Below are positions 19,562-27,713 of a stretch of 64,000 nucleotides of DNA, piece by piece (the first letter of the stretch is position 1; every line of letters starts with the position of its first letter). The notes under the pieces are model-generated. The model saw only the letters and a program-made list of their open reading frames with translations. It ran no database searches and was not told the DNA's origin. The translations under genes and the position numbers were made by a program. This DNA comes from Sphingomonas caeni (GTDB taxonomy: Bacteria > Pseudomonadota > Alphaproteobacteria > Sphingomonadales > Sphingomonadaceae): contig NZ_JAPDOK010000001.1 of assembly GCF_026013415.1 (NCBI RefSeq), positions 747,342-811,341 of the forward strand, read 5' to 3'.

Positions 19562-20953
19562 ATGCGCTACCAGAGCACCCGTGGCACCGCGCCGATCCTC
19601 GGCTTTCGTGACGTGACCCTGACGGGGCTCGCCAGCGACGGCGGGCTGTACGTCCCCGAGACCTGGCCGCAGTTCAGCCGCGACGACATCGCCGCGATGG
19701 CGGACCTCTCCTATGTCGAGACCGCGGTCCGGGTGATGCTCCCCTTCGTCGGCGAGGACCTCACCGAAGACGAACTCCGCGCGCTCTGCACCCAGGCCTA
19801 TGGCCGGTTCAGCCATGCCGCGGTGACCCCGCTCGTCCAGCTCGACCACCGCCATTTCCTGCTCGAGCTGTTCCACGGCCCCACCCTCGCCTTCAAGGAT
19901 GTCGCGCTCCAGCTGCTCGGGCTGCTCTTCGAGAAATTCCTGGCGGGCAGCGCGGAGCCGCTCACCATCGTCGGCGCGACCTCGGGCGATACCGGAAGTG
20001 CTGCGATCGATGCGGTCGCGGGGCGGCACGGCGTGGATATCTTCATGCTCCACCCCAAGGGCCGCGTCTCCGACGTCCAGCGGCGGCAGATGACCACGGT
20101 GCTCGCCCCCAATGTCCATAATATCGCGCTCGAGGGCGCCAGCTTCGACGACGCGCAGGCGCTGGTGAAGGCGATGTTCAACGATGCGGGCTTCGCGGGG
20201 CGCTTCCGGCTGTCGGCGGTCAATTCGATCAACTGGGCGCGGCTGATGGCCCAGATCGTCTATTATTTCTACGCCGCCGTCCGGCTCGGCGCACCCGAGC
20301 GCAAGGTCGCCTTCGCGGTGCCGACGGGCAATTTCGGCGACGTGTTCGCGGGCTATGCCGCGGCGCGGATGGGCCTGCCGGTCGAGCGGCTGATCGTCGC
20401 GACCAACGTCAACGACATCCTCCACCGCGCGCTTTCCTCGGGCGACTATTCGGCGGGCACCGTCACCCCCACCGCCGCGCCGAGCATGGACATCCAGGTC
20501 AGCTCGAACTTCGAGCGGCTGTTGTTCGACGCGGGCGGGCGCGACGGCGGCGCGCTCGCGGCGCAGATGCGCGGGTTCGAAGCGTCCAGGGCGATGCGCC
20601 TCACCAACGCGCAGCAGACCAACGCCGCCGAAATCTTCGCCAGCGACCGCATCGACGCGGGCGAGATGGCGCAGGCGATGCTCTGGGCGAGCCAATCGGG
20701 CGAGACGATCGACCCGCACACCGCGATCGGCCTCGCCGCCGCGCGGCGGGCCGAGGTGCAGGGGCCGGTGGTCACGCTCGCCACCGCCCACCCGGCCAAG
20801 TTCCGCGACGCGGTCGAGCGTGCCACCGGCCTGCGCCCCGCGCTGCCGGCGCGCCTCGCCGACCTGTTCGACCGCGAGGAGCGCTACGACACCCTCCCGG
20901 GCAGTTTCGATGCCGTCACCGCCTATATCGCCGAGCGCGCCCAACCCCGCTAA
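19562..20953 (+). CDS. thrC: Threonine synthase
   Basis: This 463-residue PLP enzyme converts O-phosphohomoserine to threonine. The PLP lysine is K112 in TLAFKDVALQLLG; the phosphate-binding and substrate loops are GATSGDTGSAAIDAV and AVPTGNFGDVFAGYAA, and the N-terminal signature is RYQSTRG. The length is that of the longer, fungal-like class used by proteobacteria. thrC commonly follows the cox assembly genes in alphaproteobacteria, often with a peptidase gene after it; here a methyltransferase follows after ten bases. Confidence 0.95.
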   Translation: MRYQSTRGTAPILGFRDVTLTGLASDGGLYVPETWPQFSRDDIAAMADLSYVETAVRVMLPFVGEDLTEDELRALCTQAYGRFSHAAVTPLVQLDHRHFLLELFHGPTLAFKDVALQLLGLLFEKFLAGSAEPLTIVGATSGDTGSAAIDAVAGRHGVDIFMLHPKGRVSDVQRRQMTTVLAPNVHNIALEGASFDDAQALVKAMFNDAGFAGRFRLSAVNSINWARLMAQIVYYFYAAVRLGAPERKVAFAVPTGNFGDVFAGYAAARMGLPVERLIVATNVNDILHRALSSGDYSAGTVTPTAAPSMDIQVSSNFERLLFDAGGRDGGALAAQMRGFEASRAMRLTNAQQTNAAEIFASDRIDAGEMAQAMLWASQSGETIDPHTAIGLAAARRAEVQGPVVTLATAHPAKFRDAVERATGLRPALPARLADLFDREERYDTLPGSFDAVTAYIAERAQPR

Positions 20954-20963
20954 GGGGGTCCGC

Positions 20964-21833
20964 ATGAACCTCGTCACCCTCACCGGCGAACCCTGGGCGG
21001 ACTATGGCCTGATCGACTCGGGCCATGGCCGCAAGCTCGAGCGCTATGGCGATTACCGCTTCATCCGGCCCGAGCCCCAGGCCATGTGGGCGCCCGCGAG
21101 CGAGCAGTGGGACGCGCATGGCGAGTTCATCCCCGCCCCGGACGACGAGGGCGGCGGTCGCTGGCATTTCACCAAGCCTGTCCCGCGCGAGGGTTGGCCG
21201 TTGTCGTGGCGCGAGGTGCGCTTCACCGCCCAGACCACCCCCTTCCGCCATCTCGGCTTCTTCCCCGACATGGCGCCCGTCTGGGACTGGATGCGCGAGC
21301 GGCTCGAGGGCGTCGAAGCGCCCGAATGCATGAACCTGTTCGGCTATACCGGCGTCGGCACGCTCGCGCTGGCCGCCAAGGGCGCCAAGGTCACCCATGT
21401 CGATGCGTCCAAGAAATCGGTCGCCGAGGGCAAGGCCAATGCCGCGCTGTCGGGGATGGAGGACAAGCCGATCCGCTGGATGATCGACGATGCCGGCAAG
21501 TTCACCGCGCGCGAGGGGCGGCGCGGGCGGCGCTATGACGGGATCATCCTCGATCCCCCCAAATGGGGCCGCGGGCCCGAGGGCGAGGTGTGGAAGCTCG
21601 AGGAGGGCCTGCCCGGCCTGATCGCGGGTTGCCGGGCGTTGCTCGACGCGGAATCGCGCTTCCTGTTCCTGACGGTCTACGCCGTGCGCATGTCCGCGCT
21701 GGCGATCGGGGAGCTGGTTCGCCAGCATTTCGCCGACTTGGGCGGAACGGTCGAATGCGGCGAGCTGACGGTGCGCGAGGAAGCGCGCGGGCTCGAACTG
21801 CCAACGGCGATCTTTGCGCGGTGGAGCCGCTAA
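20964..21833 (+). CDS. Class I SAM-dependent methyltransferase (COG1092/RlmI-like)
   Basis: This 289-residue protein has the SAM-binding motif NLFGYTGVGTLALAAKGA with an acidic strand end at HVDAS, and the catalytic loop ILDPPKWGRG, which matches the DPPxF/W motif of rRNA base methyltransferases such as RlmI and RlmK. The substrate is probably RNA, but no PUA domain is present, so this is not a close RlmI orthologue. The ATG at 20964 has AAGGGGGTC eight bases upstream. The gene ends in front of a long hairpin that should terminate transcripts from both sides. Confidence 0.85.
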   Translation: MNLVTLTGEPWADYGLIDSGHGRKLERYGDYRFIRPEPQAMWAPASEQWDAHGEFIPAPDDEGGGRWHFTKPVPREGWPLSWREVRFTAQTTPFRHLGFFPDMAPVWDWMRERLEGVEAPECMNLFGYTGVGTLALAAKGAKVTHVDASKKSVAEGKANAALSGMEDKPIRWMIDDAGKFTAREGRRGRRYDGIILDPPKWGRGPEGEVWKLEEGLPGLIAGCRALLDAESRFLFLTVYAVRMSALAIGELVRQHFADLGGTVECGELTVREEARGLELPTAIFARWSR

Positions 21834-21858
21834 GCCGCGCGCAGCGCGGCTCCCATTC

Positions 21859-21925
21859 TTCTTCGCGTCTTTGCGTCTTTGCGGAACCAAACTATTTTTC
21901 CGCAAAGACGCAAAGGCGCGAAGAA
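21859..21925. repeat. Long hairpin between convergent genes, likely bidirectional terminator
   Basis: Arms at 21859-21886 and 21898-21925 pair over 28 bases with a single G-T mismatch and an 11-base loop. The sequence (CTTCGCG.CTTTGCGTCTTTGCGGAA) is itself built of a repeated CTTTGCG unit, unlike the GC-only elements elsewhere in the window. It fills the space between the methyltransferase (plus) and ccmB (minus). Confidence 0.8.
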
Positions 21926-21945
21926 TTTGATGAGCTGCTTCGCAG

Positions 21946-22590
21946 CTAGGAGCGTCCCATCCGCATCGCCGCGCCCGCGACGAACGGGCAGCCCGCCACC
22001 AGCAACAGGCTGAACGCCGCGAGCAGTTTGAGCGCGCCGGGCGTCCCTTCCACCGACCCCGCGCCGAAGATCAGCAGCGGTACCGCGAAGGGCAGCATCA
22101 CCAATCCCGCCAGCGCCCCCGCGCCGCGCAGCCCGCTCACCAGCGCGGCGGTCACAACGCCCAGCGCCGCCAGCCCGGGCGTGCCGATCAGCAGCCCCAG
22201 CTCGACCTGCACCAGCGTCTCCCCCGGCAGCCGCAACAGCCCCGCCGCGATCACCGTCGCCGCGAGCAAGGCGGGCGCGAAGCCCAGCCAATGCCCCGCC
22301 ATCTTCGCCGCCGCCACGCCCGCGTCGGAGAGCCCGCGCACCGCGAACTGATCGAGCACCCCGCTTTCGGCGTCGGGCGCGATCAGCCGCTCGACCGGCA
22401 GCAGCGCCGCGAGCAGTGCCGCCGCCCAGATCACCCCGCCTCCGATTCGCGCGAGCAATTTGCCGTCGGGCCCGACCGCGAAGGGAAACAGGATCGCGAC
22501 GAGCAGGAAGAAGGCGACCGGCAGCAACAGCCCGCCGCTGCTCCACGCGCGCCTTATCTCGCGCAGCACGATCGCGAGGAAAGGCCTCAA
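21946..22590 (-). CDS. ccmB: Heme exporter membrane subunit CcmB
   Basis: This protein of about 214 residues has six hydrophobic helices and the family features LAIVLREIRRAW near the start and AVRGLSDAGVAAAKMAGHW in the middle. With CcmA it forms the ABC module that acts on heme and the CcmE chaperone in c-type cytochrome maturation. The start is placed at a TTG at 22590 that overlaps the ccmA stop (TTGA), because the protein then has normal length and the frame further upstream lies inside ccmA. ccmC, ccmD and ccmE are not adjacent. Confidence 0.88.
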   Translation of the reverse strand: MRPFLAIVLREIRRAWSSGGLLLPVAFFLLVAILFPFAVGPDGKLLARIGGGVIWAAALLAALLPVERLIAPDAESGVLDQFAVRGLSDAGVAAAKMAGHWLGFAPALLAATVIAAGLLRLPGETLVQVELGLLIGTPGLAALGVVTAALVSGLRGAGALAGLVMLPFAVPLLIFGAGSVEGTPGALKLLAAFSLLLVAGCPFVAGAAMRMGRS

Positions 22591-23147
22591 AGCGCCACCT
22601 CGACCGCACCCGGCAGGCTGACAGGCAGATGCGTCGCGACCAGCACCGCGCCGCCCGCGGCCCGGTGTGCCGCGATCAGCCCCTCGAGCATTGTCACCGA
22701 TGCCGCATCGAGCCCGTTCGCGGGCTCGTCGAGCAGCCACAATTTCGATCCGCTCGCCAGCACCCGCGCGATCGCCGCCCGCCGCCGCTGCCCGGTCGAG
22801 AGGAAACGCACGGGTACTTCGGCCAGATCGGCGAGCCCCACCGCCGCCAGCGCGGGCGCCACCGCGCCGCCGTCGAGCGACGCCCAGAAGCCGAGCGCTG
22901 CCGCCAACGGCAATTCCGGATCGAGCGCCGTGGATTCGCTGAGCAAGGCGGGCAGGCATCCGCGCTCGACCGATCCCGCAGCCGGATCGAGCAGCCCCGC
23001 CGCCACCCGCACCAGGCTCGATTTGCCCACGCCGTTGGGCCCGGTCACCAGGCAGGCGTCGCCCGGCCCCAGATCGAGGTTGAGTCCTTCGAACAGCATC
23101 CGCCCGCCCCGCGCGCAGGCGATATCGCGAAGGACGAGCAGGCTCAT
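22587..23147 (-). CDS. ccmA: Heme exporter ATP-binding subunit CcmA
   Basis: This 186-residue ABC ATPase shows Walker A GPNGVGKSSL, the signature LSTGQRRRAAIAR and Walker B LWLLDEPANGLDA, with the short length typical of CcmA. It powers the release of holo-CcmE during cytochrome c maturation. The ATG at 23147 overlaps the stop of the upstream zincin gene by four bases. The cytochrome c it helps to make is the electron donor of the oxidase encoded nearby. Confidence 0.92.
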   Translation of the reverse strand: MSLLVLRDIACARGGRMLFEGLNLDLGPGDACLVTGPNGVGKSSLVRVAAGLLDPAAGSVERGCLPALLSESTALDPELPLAAALGFWASLDGGAVAPALAAVGLADLAEVPVRFLSTGQRRRAAIARVLASGSKLWLLDEPANGLDAASVTMLEGLIAAHRAAGGAVLVATHLPVSLPGAVEVAL

Positions 23148-23536
23148 GCCGCCGCATCCTCGAGCGCGTGGATATCCGCGTCGCTCAGCCCGAAATGATG
23201 CCCGACCTCGTGCACGATGATGTGCCACACCAGCCATTCGAGCGTTTCGCCGCCCATCGCCCATTCGTCGAGGATGGCGCGGCGGTAGAGGTGGATGCGA
23301 TCGGGCAGCGCCCCCGAATCCATCGAACTCTTCTCCCCCACCGGCCGCCCCACATAGAGGCCGCTCAGATCGTACGGGTCCTCGATGCCCATCGCGTCGA
23401 GCGTTTCGTCATCGGCGAATTCCTCGACGATCAGCACCACGTCGGCGAGGTGCGACTGGAACGGCTCGGGGATTTGCGACAGCGCCTCGCGCGCCATTCG
23501 CTCGATCGCTGCCGCGTCTGGGGCTTGCCCGCTCAT
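23144..23536 (-). CDS. Small zincin-type metallopeptidase family protein
   Basis: This protein of about 130 residues carries a zinc-binding HEVGHHFG motif near its C-terminus, within WHIIVHEVGHHFGLSDADIH, and an upstream GLYVGRPV segment. That matches the small minimal-gluzincin-like family often annotated simply as metallopeptidase family protein. The substrate is unknown and no signal peptide is seen, so it is cytoplasmic. The ATG at 23536 is the best start, though ATGs two and four codons upstream are possible. It precedes ccmA with a four-base overlap. Confidence 0.85.
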   Translation of the reverse strand: MSGQAPDAAAIERMAREALSQIPEPFQSHLADVVLIVEEFADDETLDAMGIEDPYDLSGLYVGRPVGEKSSMDSGALPDRIHLYRRAILDEWAMGGETLEWLVWHIIVHEVGHHFGLSDADIHALEDAAA

Positions 23537-23580
23537 GGCCATGGGCATAGGCCGGACTATGAAGCGACGGCAAGGAGCGG

Positions 23581-23871
23581 ATGATGGTGACGCGGCTGAC
23601 CGAGGGATTGCGGGACGAGGCGCTGGCATCGCTCCCCGACTGGACCCACGAAAGCGAGCGCGACGCGATCGTCCGGCGCTTCACCTTCAAGGACTTTGGC
23701 GAAGCGTTCGGCTTCATGACCCGCGTCGCGCTGCTCGCCGAAAAGGCCGACCATCACCCGGAATGGTCGAACGTGTGGAACCGGGTGGACGTGCTGCTCA
23801 CCACGCACGACGCGGGCGGCCTCTCCACCCGCGACATCCAGATGGCCCAGGCGATCGACGCGCTGGTCTGA
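23581..23871 (+). CDS. phhB: 4a-hydroxytetrahydrobiopterin dehydratase
   Basis: This 96-residue enzyme regenerates the pterin cofactor of aromatic amino acid hydroxylases; the family also includes the DCoH coactivators. The active-site segment is [19 protein letters not shown], with the paired histidines and the conserved HPEW. A good AAGGAG ribosome-binding site precedes the double ATG at 23581. It is divergent from the zincin gene. No phenylalanine hydroxylase gene is in the window, but maiA, a later gene of the same catabolic route, lies 16 kb away. Confidence 0.93.
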   Translation: MMVTRLTEGLRDEALASLPDWTHESERDAIVRRFTFKDFGEAFGFMTRVALLAEKADHHPEWSNVWNRVDVLLTTHDAGGLSTRDIQMAQAIDALV

Positions 23872-23875
23872 TTTA

Positions 23876-24000
23876 ATCCTCCCCCGCCAGGGGGAGGTGG
23901 CGCGCGCAGCGCGACGGAGGGGGAGGATTCCCGCCGCCGATGTTCCGGACCCGCCCCCTCCGTCAGCTTCGCTGACACCTCCCCCTGGCGGGGGAGGATG
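23876..24000. repeat. Palindromic GC-rich intergenic element (CCTCCCCC type)
   Basis: The element opens with a hairpin (CCTCCCCCGCCAGGGGGAGG), contains internal arms around GACGGAGGGGG and CCCCCTCCGTC, and closes with CCTCCCCCTGGCGGGGGAGG. The two ends are near-inverted copies, so the whole 125 bases can fold as one branched structure. Related elements occur at 26012, 33795, 47958 and 48420. It separates the convergent phhB and short-chain dehydrogenase genes. Confidence 0.85.
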
Positions 24001-24004
24001 GAGA

Positions 24005-24805
24005 TCACCCCCGCCGCGTTTCCAAAATCCGGTTCCTGGCCTGTTTCCGGATCGCCCCGGGCATCCAGCGCGCGGCGAAGGCGAGCCGCTTGGCGGTCTT
24101 GCCGACGATGAGGTGGACCTTGTCGCCATGCACCCCGTCCCACACCGCCTTGGCCACCACCTCGACCGGCGTGAACTCCAGCCCGGCGTCGCGCACGCCC
24201 TCGCGCGCGGTGCGGTTCGTTCCCGGCGCCACCGTGTCGAGCAACGGCGTGTCGATGAAGCTCGGCATCAGCACGCGCACCTTGATCCCGTCCGGCGCCC
24301 ATTCGCCGTCGAGCGCCTCGCTCAGGCCCCGCACCGCGAACTTGCCCGCCGAGTAGAGCGCCAGCCCCGCCGAGCCATAGATGCCCGCCGCCGAAGCGGT
24401 GTTGACCAGGCACGATCCCGGCGTCGCCTTGAGATAAGGGTGCGCGGCATAGGCGCCGTAGATCACGCCGTTGATGTTGATGCCCAGGACGCGATCCATA
24501 TCCTCGGCCGAGGTGTCGGCGAAGGTGCCGCCCACCGCGATGCCGGCATTGTTGAACATCACGTCGAGCCGCCCGCCGCTCGCCGCGACGAAATCCTTGA
24601 GCGCCGCATCCCATTGGCCACGGTCGCGCACGTCCATCACATAGGTGTTGACCTTGTCCGCGGCGAACCCGGCCTTGGCCGCCTCCAGTCCGGCCGCGTT
24701 GACGTCCGCCAGCCCCACCCGCCAGCCCTGCGCCGCGAAATGCTTCGCGACCGCGAGCCCGATGCCCGACGCCCCGCCCGTGATGAAGATCGCCTTCGCC
24801 GTCAT
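24005..24805 (-). CDS. Short-chain dehydrogenase/reductase (classical SDR)
   Basis: This 266-residue Rossmann enzyme has the NAD(P) motif TGGASGIG, the NNAG motif, a catalytic serine in NTASAAGIYG and the YxxxK pair in LYSAGKFAVRG. The aspartate in LADVN after the second strand suggests NAD rather than NADP. The substrate is unknown. The ATG at 24805 has a strong GAGGGGAA upstream. It is 14 bases downstream of the VOC gene and probably co-transcribed with it. Confidence 0.9.
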   Translation of the reverse strand: MTAKAIFITGGASGIGLAVAKHFAAQGWRVGLADVNAAGLEAAKAGFAADKVNTYVMDVRDRGQWDAALKDFVAASGGRLDVMFNNAGIAVGGTFADTSAEDMDRVLGININGVIYGAYAAHPYLKATPGSCLVNTASAAGIYGSAGLALYSAGKFAVRGLSEALDGEWAPDGIKVRVLMPSFIDTPLLDTVAPGTNRTAREGVRDAGLEFTPVEVVAKAVWDGVHGDKVHLIVGKTAKRLAFAARWMPGAIRKQARNRILETRRG

Positions 24806-24819
24806 TCCAGTTCCCCTCG

Positions 24820-25191
24820 TCAATTCTGAAGCATGCGGATCAGCGATCCGTCGAGATCCACCATCGCCGCCATCCGCCCGCCCCACGGCATGGCGTGCGG
24901 CGGGTGATCGAGCCGCGGCCAGCCCTTGCGTGATTCCGGAATCCCGGCAGCACGGCACTCAGCGTAAAAGCCGTCGAGATCGTCGAGCCTGAGGCAGCTG
25001 CCGAATGAACTCTCCCCCGGATCGAGATCGGGCCAGGGGAAGAATTCGAGCATCAGCGTGCCGCGCTCGAGGATCATCCACACCTCGTCGCGATAGCGCC
25101 GGGTGAAACCGAGCGGTGCGTAGAAGGCCTCGGTCGCATCGAAATCGCGCGCGGGCAGGTTGGGGGTCGCCTGATCGGTCATCCTCGCCAT
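24820..25191 (-). CDS. VOC-fold protein, bleomycin-resistance-protein-like
   Basis: This 123-residue protein has the paired beta-alpha-beta-beta-beta pattern of the vicinal oxygen chelate superfamily: PNLPARDFDATEAFYAPLGF at the start and a second module ending in MVDLDGSLIRMLQN. The segments MLEFFPWPDLDPGESSFG and FYAECRAAGIP resemble bleomycin-binding proteins. Whether it binds a drug or has another role cannot be told. A second ATG three codons in (25182) could be the true start. Confidence 0.8.
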   Translation of the reverse strand: MARMTDQATPNLPARDFDATEAFYAPLGFTRRYRDEVWMILERGTLMLEFFPWPDLDPGESSFGSCLRLDDLDGFYAECRAAGIPESRKGWPRLDHPPHAMPWGGRMAAMVDLDGSLIRMLQN

Positions 25192-25234
25192 CGCCTTTTG
25201 ACGTTTCCCGCTTCATCCCGCACAACTCGGCCCG

Positions 25235-26002
25235 ATGCCAGAGCAATCGCGCACCGTTACCTTCAAAAATGTCAGCAAGCGCTATGCCGGGGGCGTGGCC
25301 GCGGTCGATGGGGTGTCGGTCGAGGTCGCGGGGGGCAGCTTTGTCGCCCTGGTGGGCGCCTCGGGCTCGGGCAAATCGACCCTGCTCAAGACGGTCAACC
25401 GGCTGATCGAGCCGAGCGAGGGCGAGGTGCTGGTCGGCGGCGTGGCCGTGGGCGCCGAACCGGTCCATCTGCTGCGGCGGCGGATCGGCTATGTCTTCCA
25501 GAATGTCGGGCTCTTCCCGCACATGACCGTCGGCGAGAATGTCGCGATCGGCCTCAGGCTCGCGGGCGAGAAGGACAATGCGGCACGGATCGCCGAGCTG
25601 CTCGATCTGGTGGAATTGCCGGCGGAGATGGCTGCGCGCTTCCCCGACGCGCTGTCGGGTGGGCAGCGCCAGCGGGTGGGCGTGGCGCGCGCGCTCGCCT
25701 GCGCGCCCGGCATCATGCTGATGGACGAGCCCTTCGGCGCGCTCGATCCGGTGACGCGCGATGCGCTCGGCAAGGCGATCCGCGCGCTGCACGACCGGCT
25801 GGGGCTGACCACGATCATGGTGACCCACGACATGGCCGAGGCCCTCCTCCTCGCCGATCGCGTGCTGGTGATGGCGGGCGGGAAGATCGTCGCCGACGCC
25901 ACCCCGCGCGACCTGATCGCCGGCAAGGGCGGCGCGGCGGCCGACGCGCTGGTCGCGGTGCCGCGCGAGCAGGCGCACCGGCTGAAGGAACTGGAGGGGT
26001 GA
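25235..26002 (+). CDS. Osmoprotectant-type ABC transporter ATPase (OpuCA/ProV-like, without CBS domains)
   Basis: This 255-residue ATPase has Walker A GASGSGKST, Q-loop YVFQNVGLFPHMTVGENV, signature LSGGQRQRVGVARAL, Walker B IMLMDEPFGALDP and the switch histidine in VTHDMAEALLLADRV. These match ATPases of quaternary-amine importers. ProV and OpuCA normally carry C-terminal CBS domains that sense ionic strength; they are absent here, so gating must differ. The partner permease-binding protein gene follows after a 150-base palindromic element. Confidence 0.88.
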   Translation: MPEQSRTVTFKNVSKRYAGGVAAVDGVSVEVAGGSFVALVGASGSGKSTLLKTVNRLIEPSEGEVLVGGVAVGAEPVHLLRRRIGYVFQNVGLFPHMTVGENVAIGLRLAGEKDNAARIAELLDLVELPAEMAARFPDALSGGQRQRVGVARALACAPGIMLMDEPFGALDPVTRDALGKAIRALHDRLGLTTIMVTHDMAEALLLADRVLVMAGGKIVADATPRDLIAGKGGAAADALVAVPREQAHRLKELEG

Positions 26003-26011
26003 GGGAGGGCA

Positions 26012-26156
26012 TCACCCAATTCCTCCCCGAGCCCATCTCGGGGAGGGGGGCCACCGCGAAGCGGCGGTGGAGGGGCGCCGTCGAAGACGGCGGCTGCGCC
26101 GCCGCCCCTCCACCATCCTTCGGATGGTCCCCCTCCCCCAGCAAGCTGGGGGAGGA
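26012..26156. repeat. Palindromic GC-rich element inside the ABC transporter operon
   Basis: The 145-base space is almost entirely hairpins: CTCCCCGAG with CTCGGGGAG, CCACCGC with GCGGTGG, CGCCGTC with GACGGCG, and a final CCTCCCCC..GGGGGAGG pair. It belongs to the family seen at 23876 and 47958. The last GGGGGAGG lies four bases before the ATG at 26157 and is the only visible ribosome-binding site of the permease gene. Confidence 0.85.
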
Positions 26157-27683
26157 ATGATGGCCCAAGCCTTCGCCCGCGTCCCCGAGCTGCTCGCCCA
26201 GCATCTACTGCTGGCGTTCGCGGCGCTGCTGCTCGGGCTCGTCGTCAGCCTGCCGCTCGCGATCCTGTCCGCGCGCAACAAGACCGTCGGCCGCGTCGCG
26301 CTCGGGCTCGCCAGCCTGATCCAGACCATCCCCAGCCTCGCCTTGCTTGCGCTCTTCTATCCGATCCTGCTGTCGGTCTCGGCTTTGGTCGGCGGCGGCA
26401 TTCCCGCGCTCGGCTTCCTGCCGTCCTTGCTCGCGCTGTCGCTCTACGCGATCCTGCCGATCCTGAGGAACGGCGTCACCGGCCTCGCCAATCTCGACCC
26501 CGCCGTGCTCGAAGCCGCCGACGGCGTCGGCATGACCCGCGCCCAAAAGCTCCGCCTCGTCGAGGCGCCGCTGGTCGCGCCCGTGCTCATGGCCGGCGTC
26601 CGCACCGCCGCGGTCTGGACGATCGGCGCCGCCACCCTCTCCACCACCGTCGGCCAGCCGAGTCTGGGCGACCTGATCTTCGCGGGCCTCCAGACGCAGA
26701 ACTGGACGCTCGTCCTCGCCGGCTGTGCCGCCGCCGCGGGTCTCGCCCTCTCGGCCGATGCCCTGCTCGGCCTCGCCGAACATGGCATTGCGCGGCGCAA
26801 GCGGGGGCTGGTCTGGGGCAGCCTGGGCGTCCTGCTGCTCGCAGTGCTGGTCGCGCTCGCGCCCGCCATGCCCTCGGGCAAGGGGACCGTGATCGTCGGC
26901 GCCAAGGGCTTTTCCGAACAATATATCCTCGCCCGGCTGATCGGCCAGCGGCTCGAGGATGCGGGGTACAAGGTCGAATATCGCGAAGGGCTCGGCTCGG
27001 CGGTGGCGTTCAGCGCGCTCGCGAGCGGGGATATCGATGTCTATGTCGATTATTCGGGCACCGTCTGGACCAACCAGATGAAGCGCGCCGACGTTCCCGG
27101 CCGCGAGGCGATCGTCGCGGGCGTGGGAGCCTGGTGCCGCGACAAATACGGCATGCGGATGATGGGCAGCCTCGGCTTCGAGAATGTCTATGCCTTTGCG
27201 ATGCGCGGCGACGACGCCCGGCGGCTCGGCGTGCATTCGCTGGTCGATCTCGCGCGGATCGCGCCGACGCTCGATCTCGCGACCGATGTCGAGTTCCTCG
27301 AGCGCCCGGAGTGGCGATCGGTGCGCGACACCTATGGCCTGCGCTTCAAGTCCGCCCATCCCTATCAGCCGACCTTCATGTATCGCGCGCTGGCGAGCGG
27401 CGAGGCCGATGTGATCCCCGCCTTCTCGTCGGACGGCCGCATCGCCGCCGACCGACTTGCGGTGCTCAGCGATCCCAGGGGAGCGCTGCCCGGATACGAC
27501 GCGATCCTGATGGTCAGCCCCCGGCGCGCGAACGATGCCCACTTCCAGGCGGTGCTGCGCCCGCTGATCGGCGGCATCCGCGTCGAGGACATGCGCACCG
27601 CCAACTATATGGTCGACCGCGACACCGACAAGGCGAGCCCCGAGGCGGCCGCGCGCTGGCTGGCGCGCCGTTCCGGATTGTAG
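26157..27683 (+). CDS. Osmoprotectant ABC permease fused to its substrate-binding domain
   Basis: This 508-residue protein joins an OpuCB-like permease (residues 1-240; six helices, coupling loop EAADGVGMTRAQKLRLVEAP) to a C-terminal periplasmic binding domain (from about residue 245; VGAKGFSEQYILARLIGQRL and DIDVYVDYSGTVWTNQ). The latter matches ProX/OpuCC-type receptors for glycine betaine, choline and related compounds. Fusions of this kind mean that each dimeric transporter carries two tethered receptors. A second ATG directly follows the first. With the ATPase it forms a complete importer; no separate permease or receptor gene is needed. Confidence 0.88.
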   Translation: MMAQAFARVPELLAQHLLLAFAALLLGLVVSLPLAILSARNKTVGRVALGLASLIQTIPSLALLALFYPILLSVSALVGGGIPALGFLPSLLALSLYAILPILRNGVTGLANLDPAVLEAADGVGMTRAQKLRLVEAPLVAPVLMAGVRTAAVWTIGAATLSTTVGQPSLGDLIFAGLQTQNWTLVLAGCAAAAGLALSADALLGLAEHGIARRKRGLVWGSLGVLLLAVLVALAPAMPSGKGTVIVGAKGFSEQYILARLIGQRLEDAGYKVEYREGLGSAVAFSALASGDIDVYVDYSGTVWTNQMKRADVPGREAIVAGVGAWCRDKYGMRMMGSLGFENVYAFAMRGDDARRLGVHSLVDLARIAPTLDLATDVEFLERPEWRSVRDTYGLRFKSAHPYQPTFMYRALASGEADVIPAFSSDGRIAADRLAVLSDPRGALPGYDAILMVSPRRANDAHFQAVLRPLIGGIRVEDMRTANYMVDRDTDKASPEAAARWLARRSGL

Positions 27684-27713
27684 TAGGCGAGTAACACACT
27701 TGGACGGAGAGGC

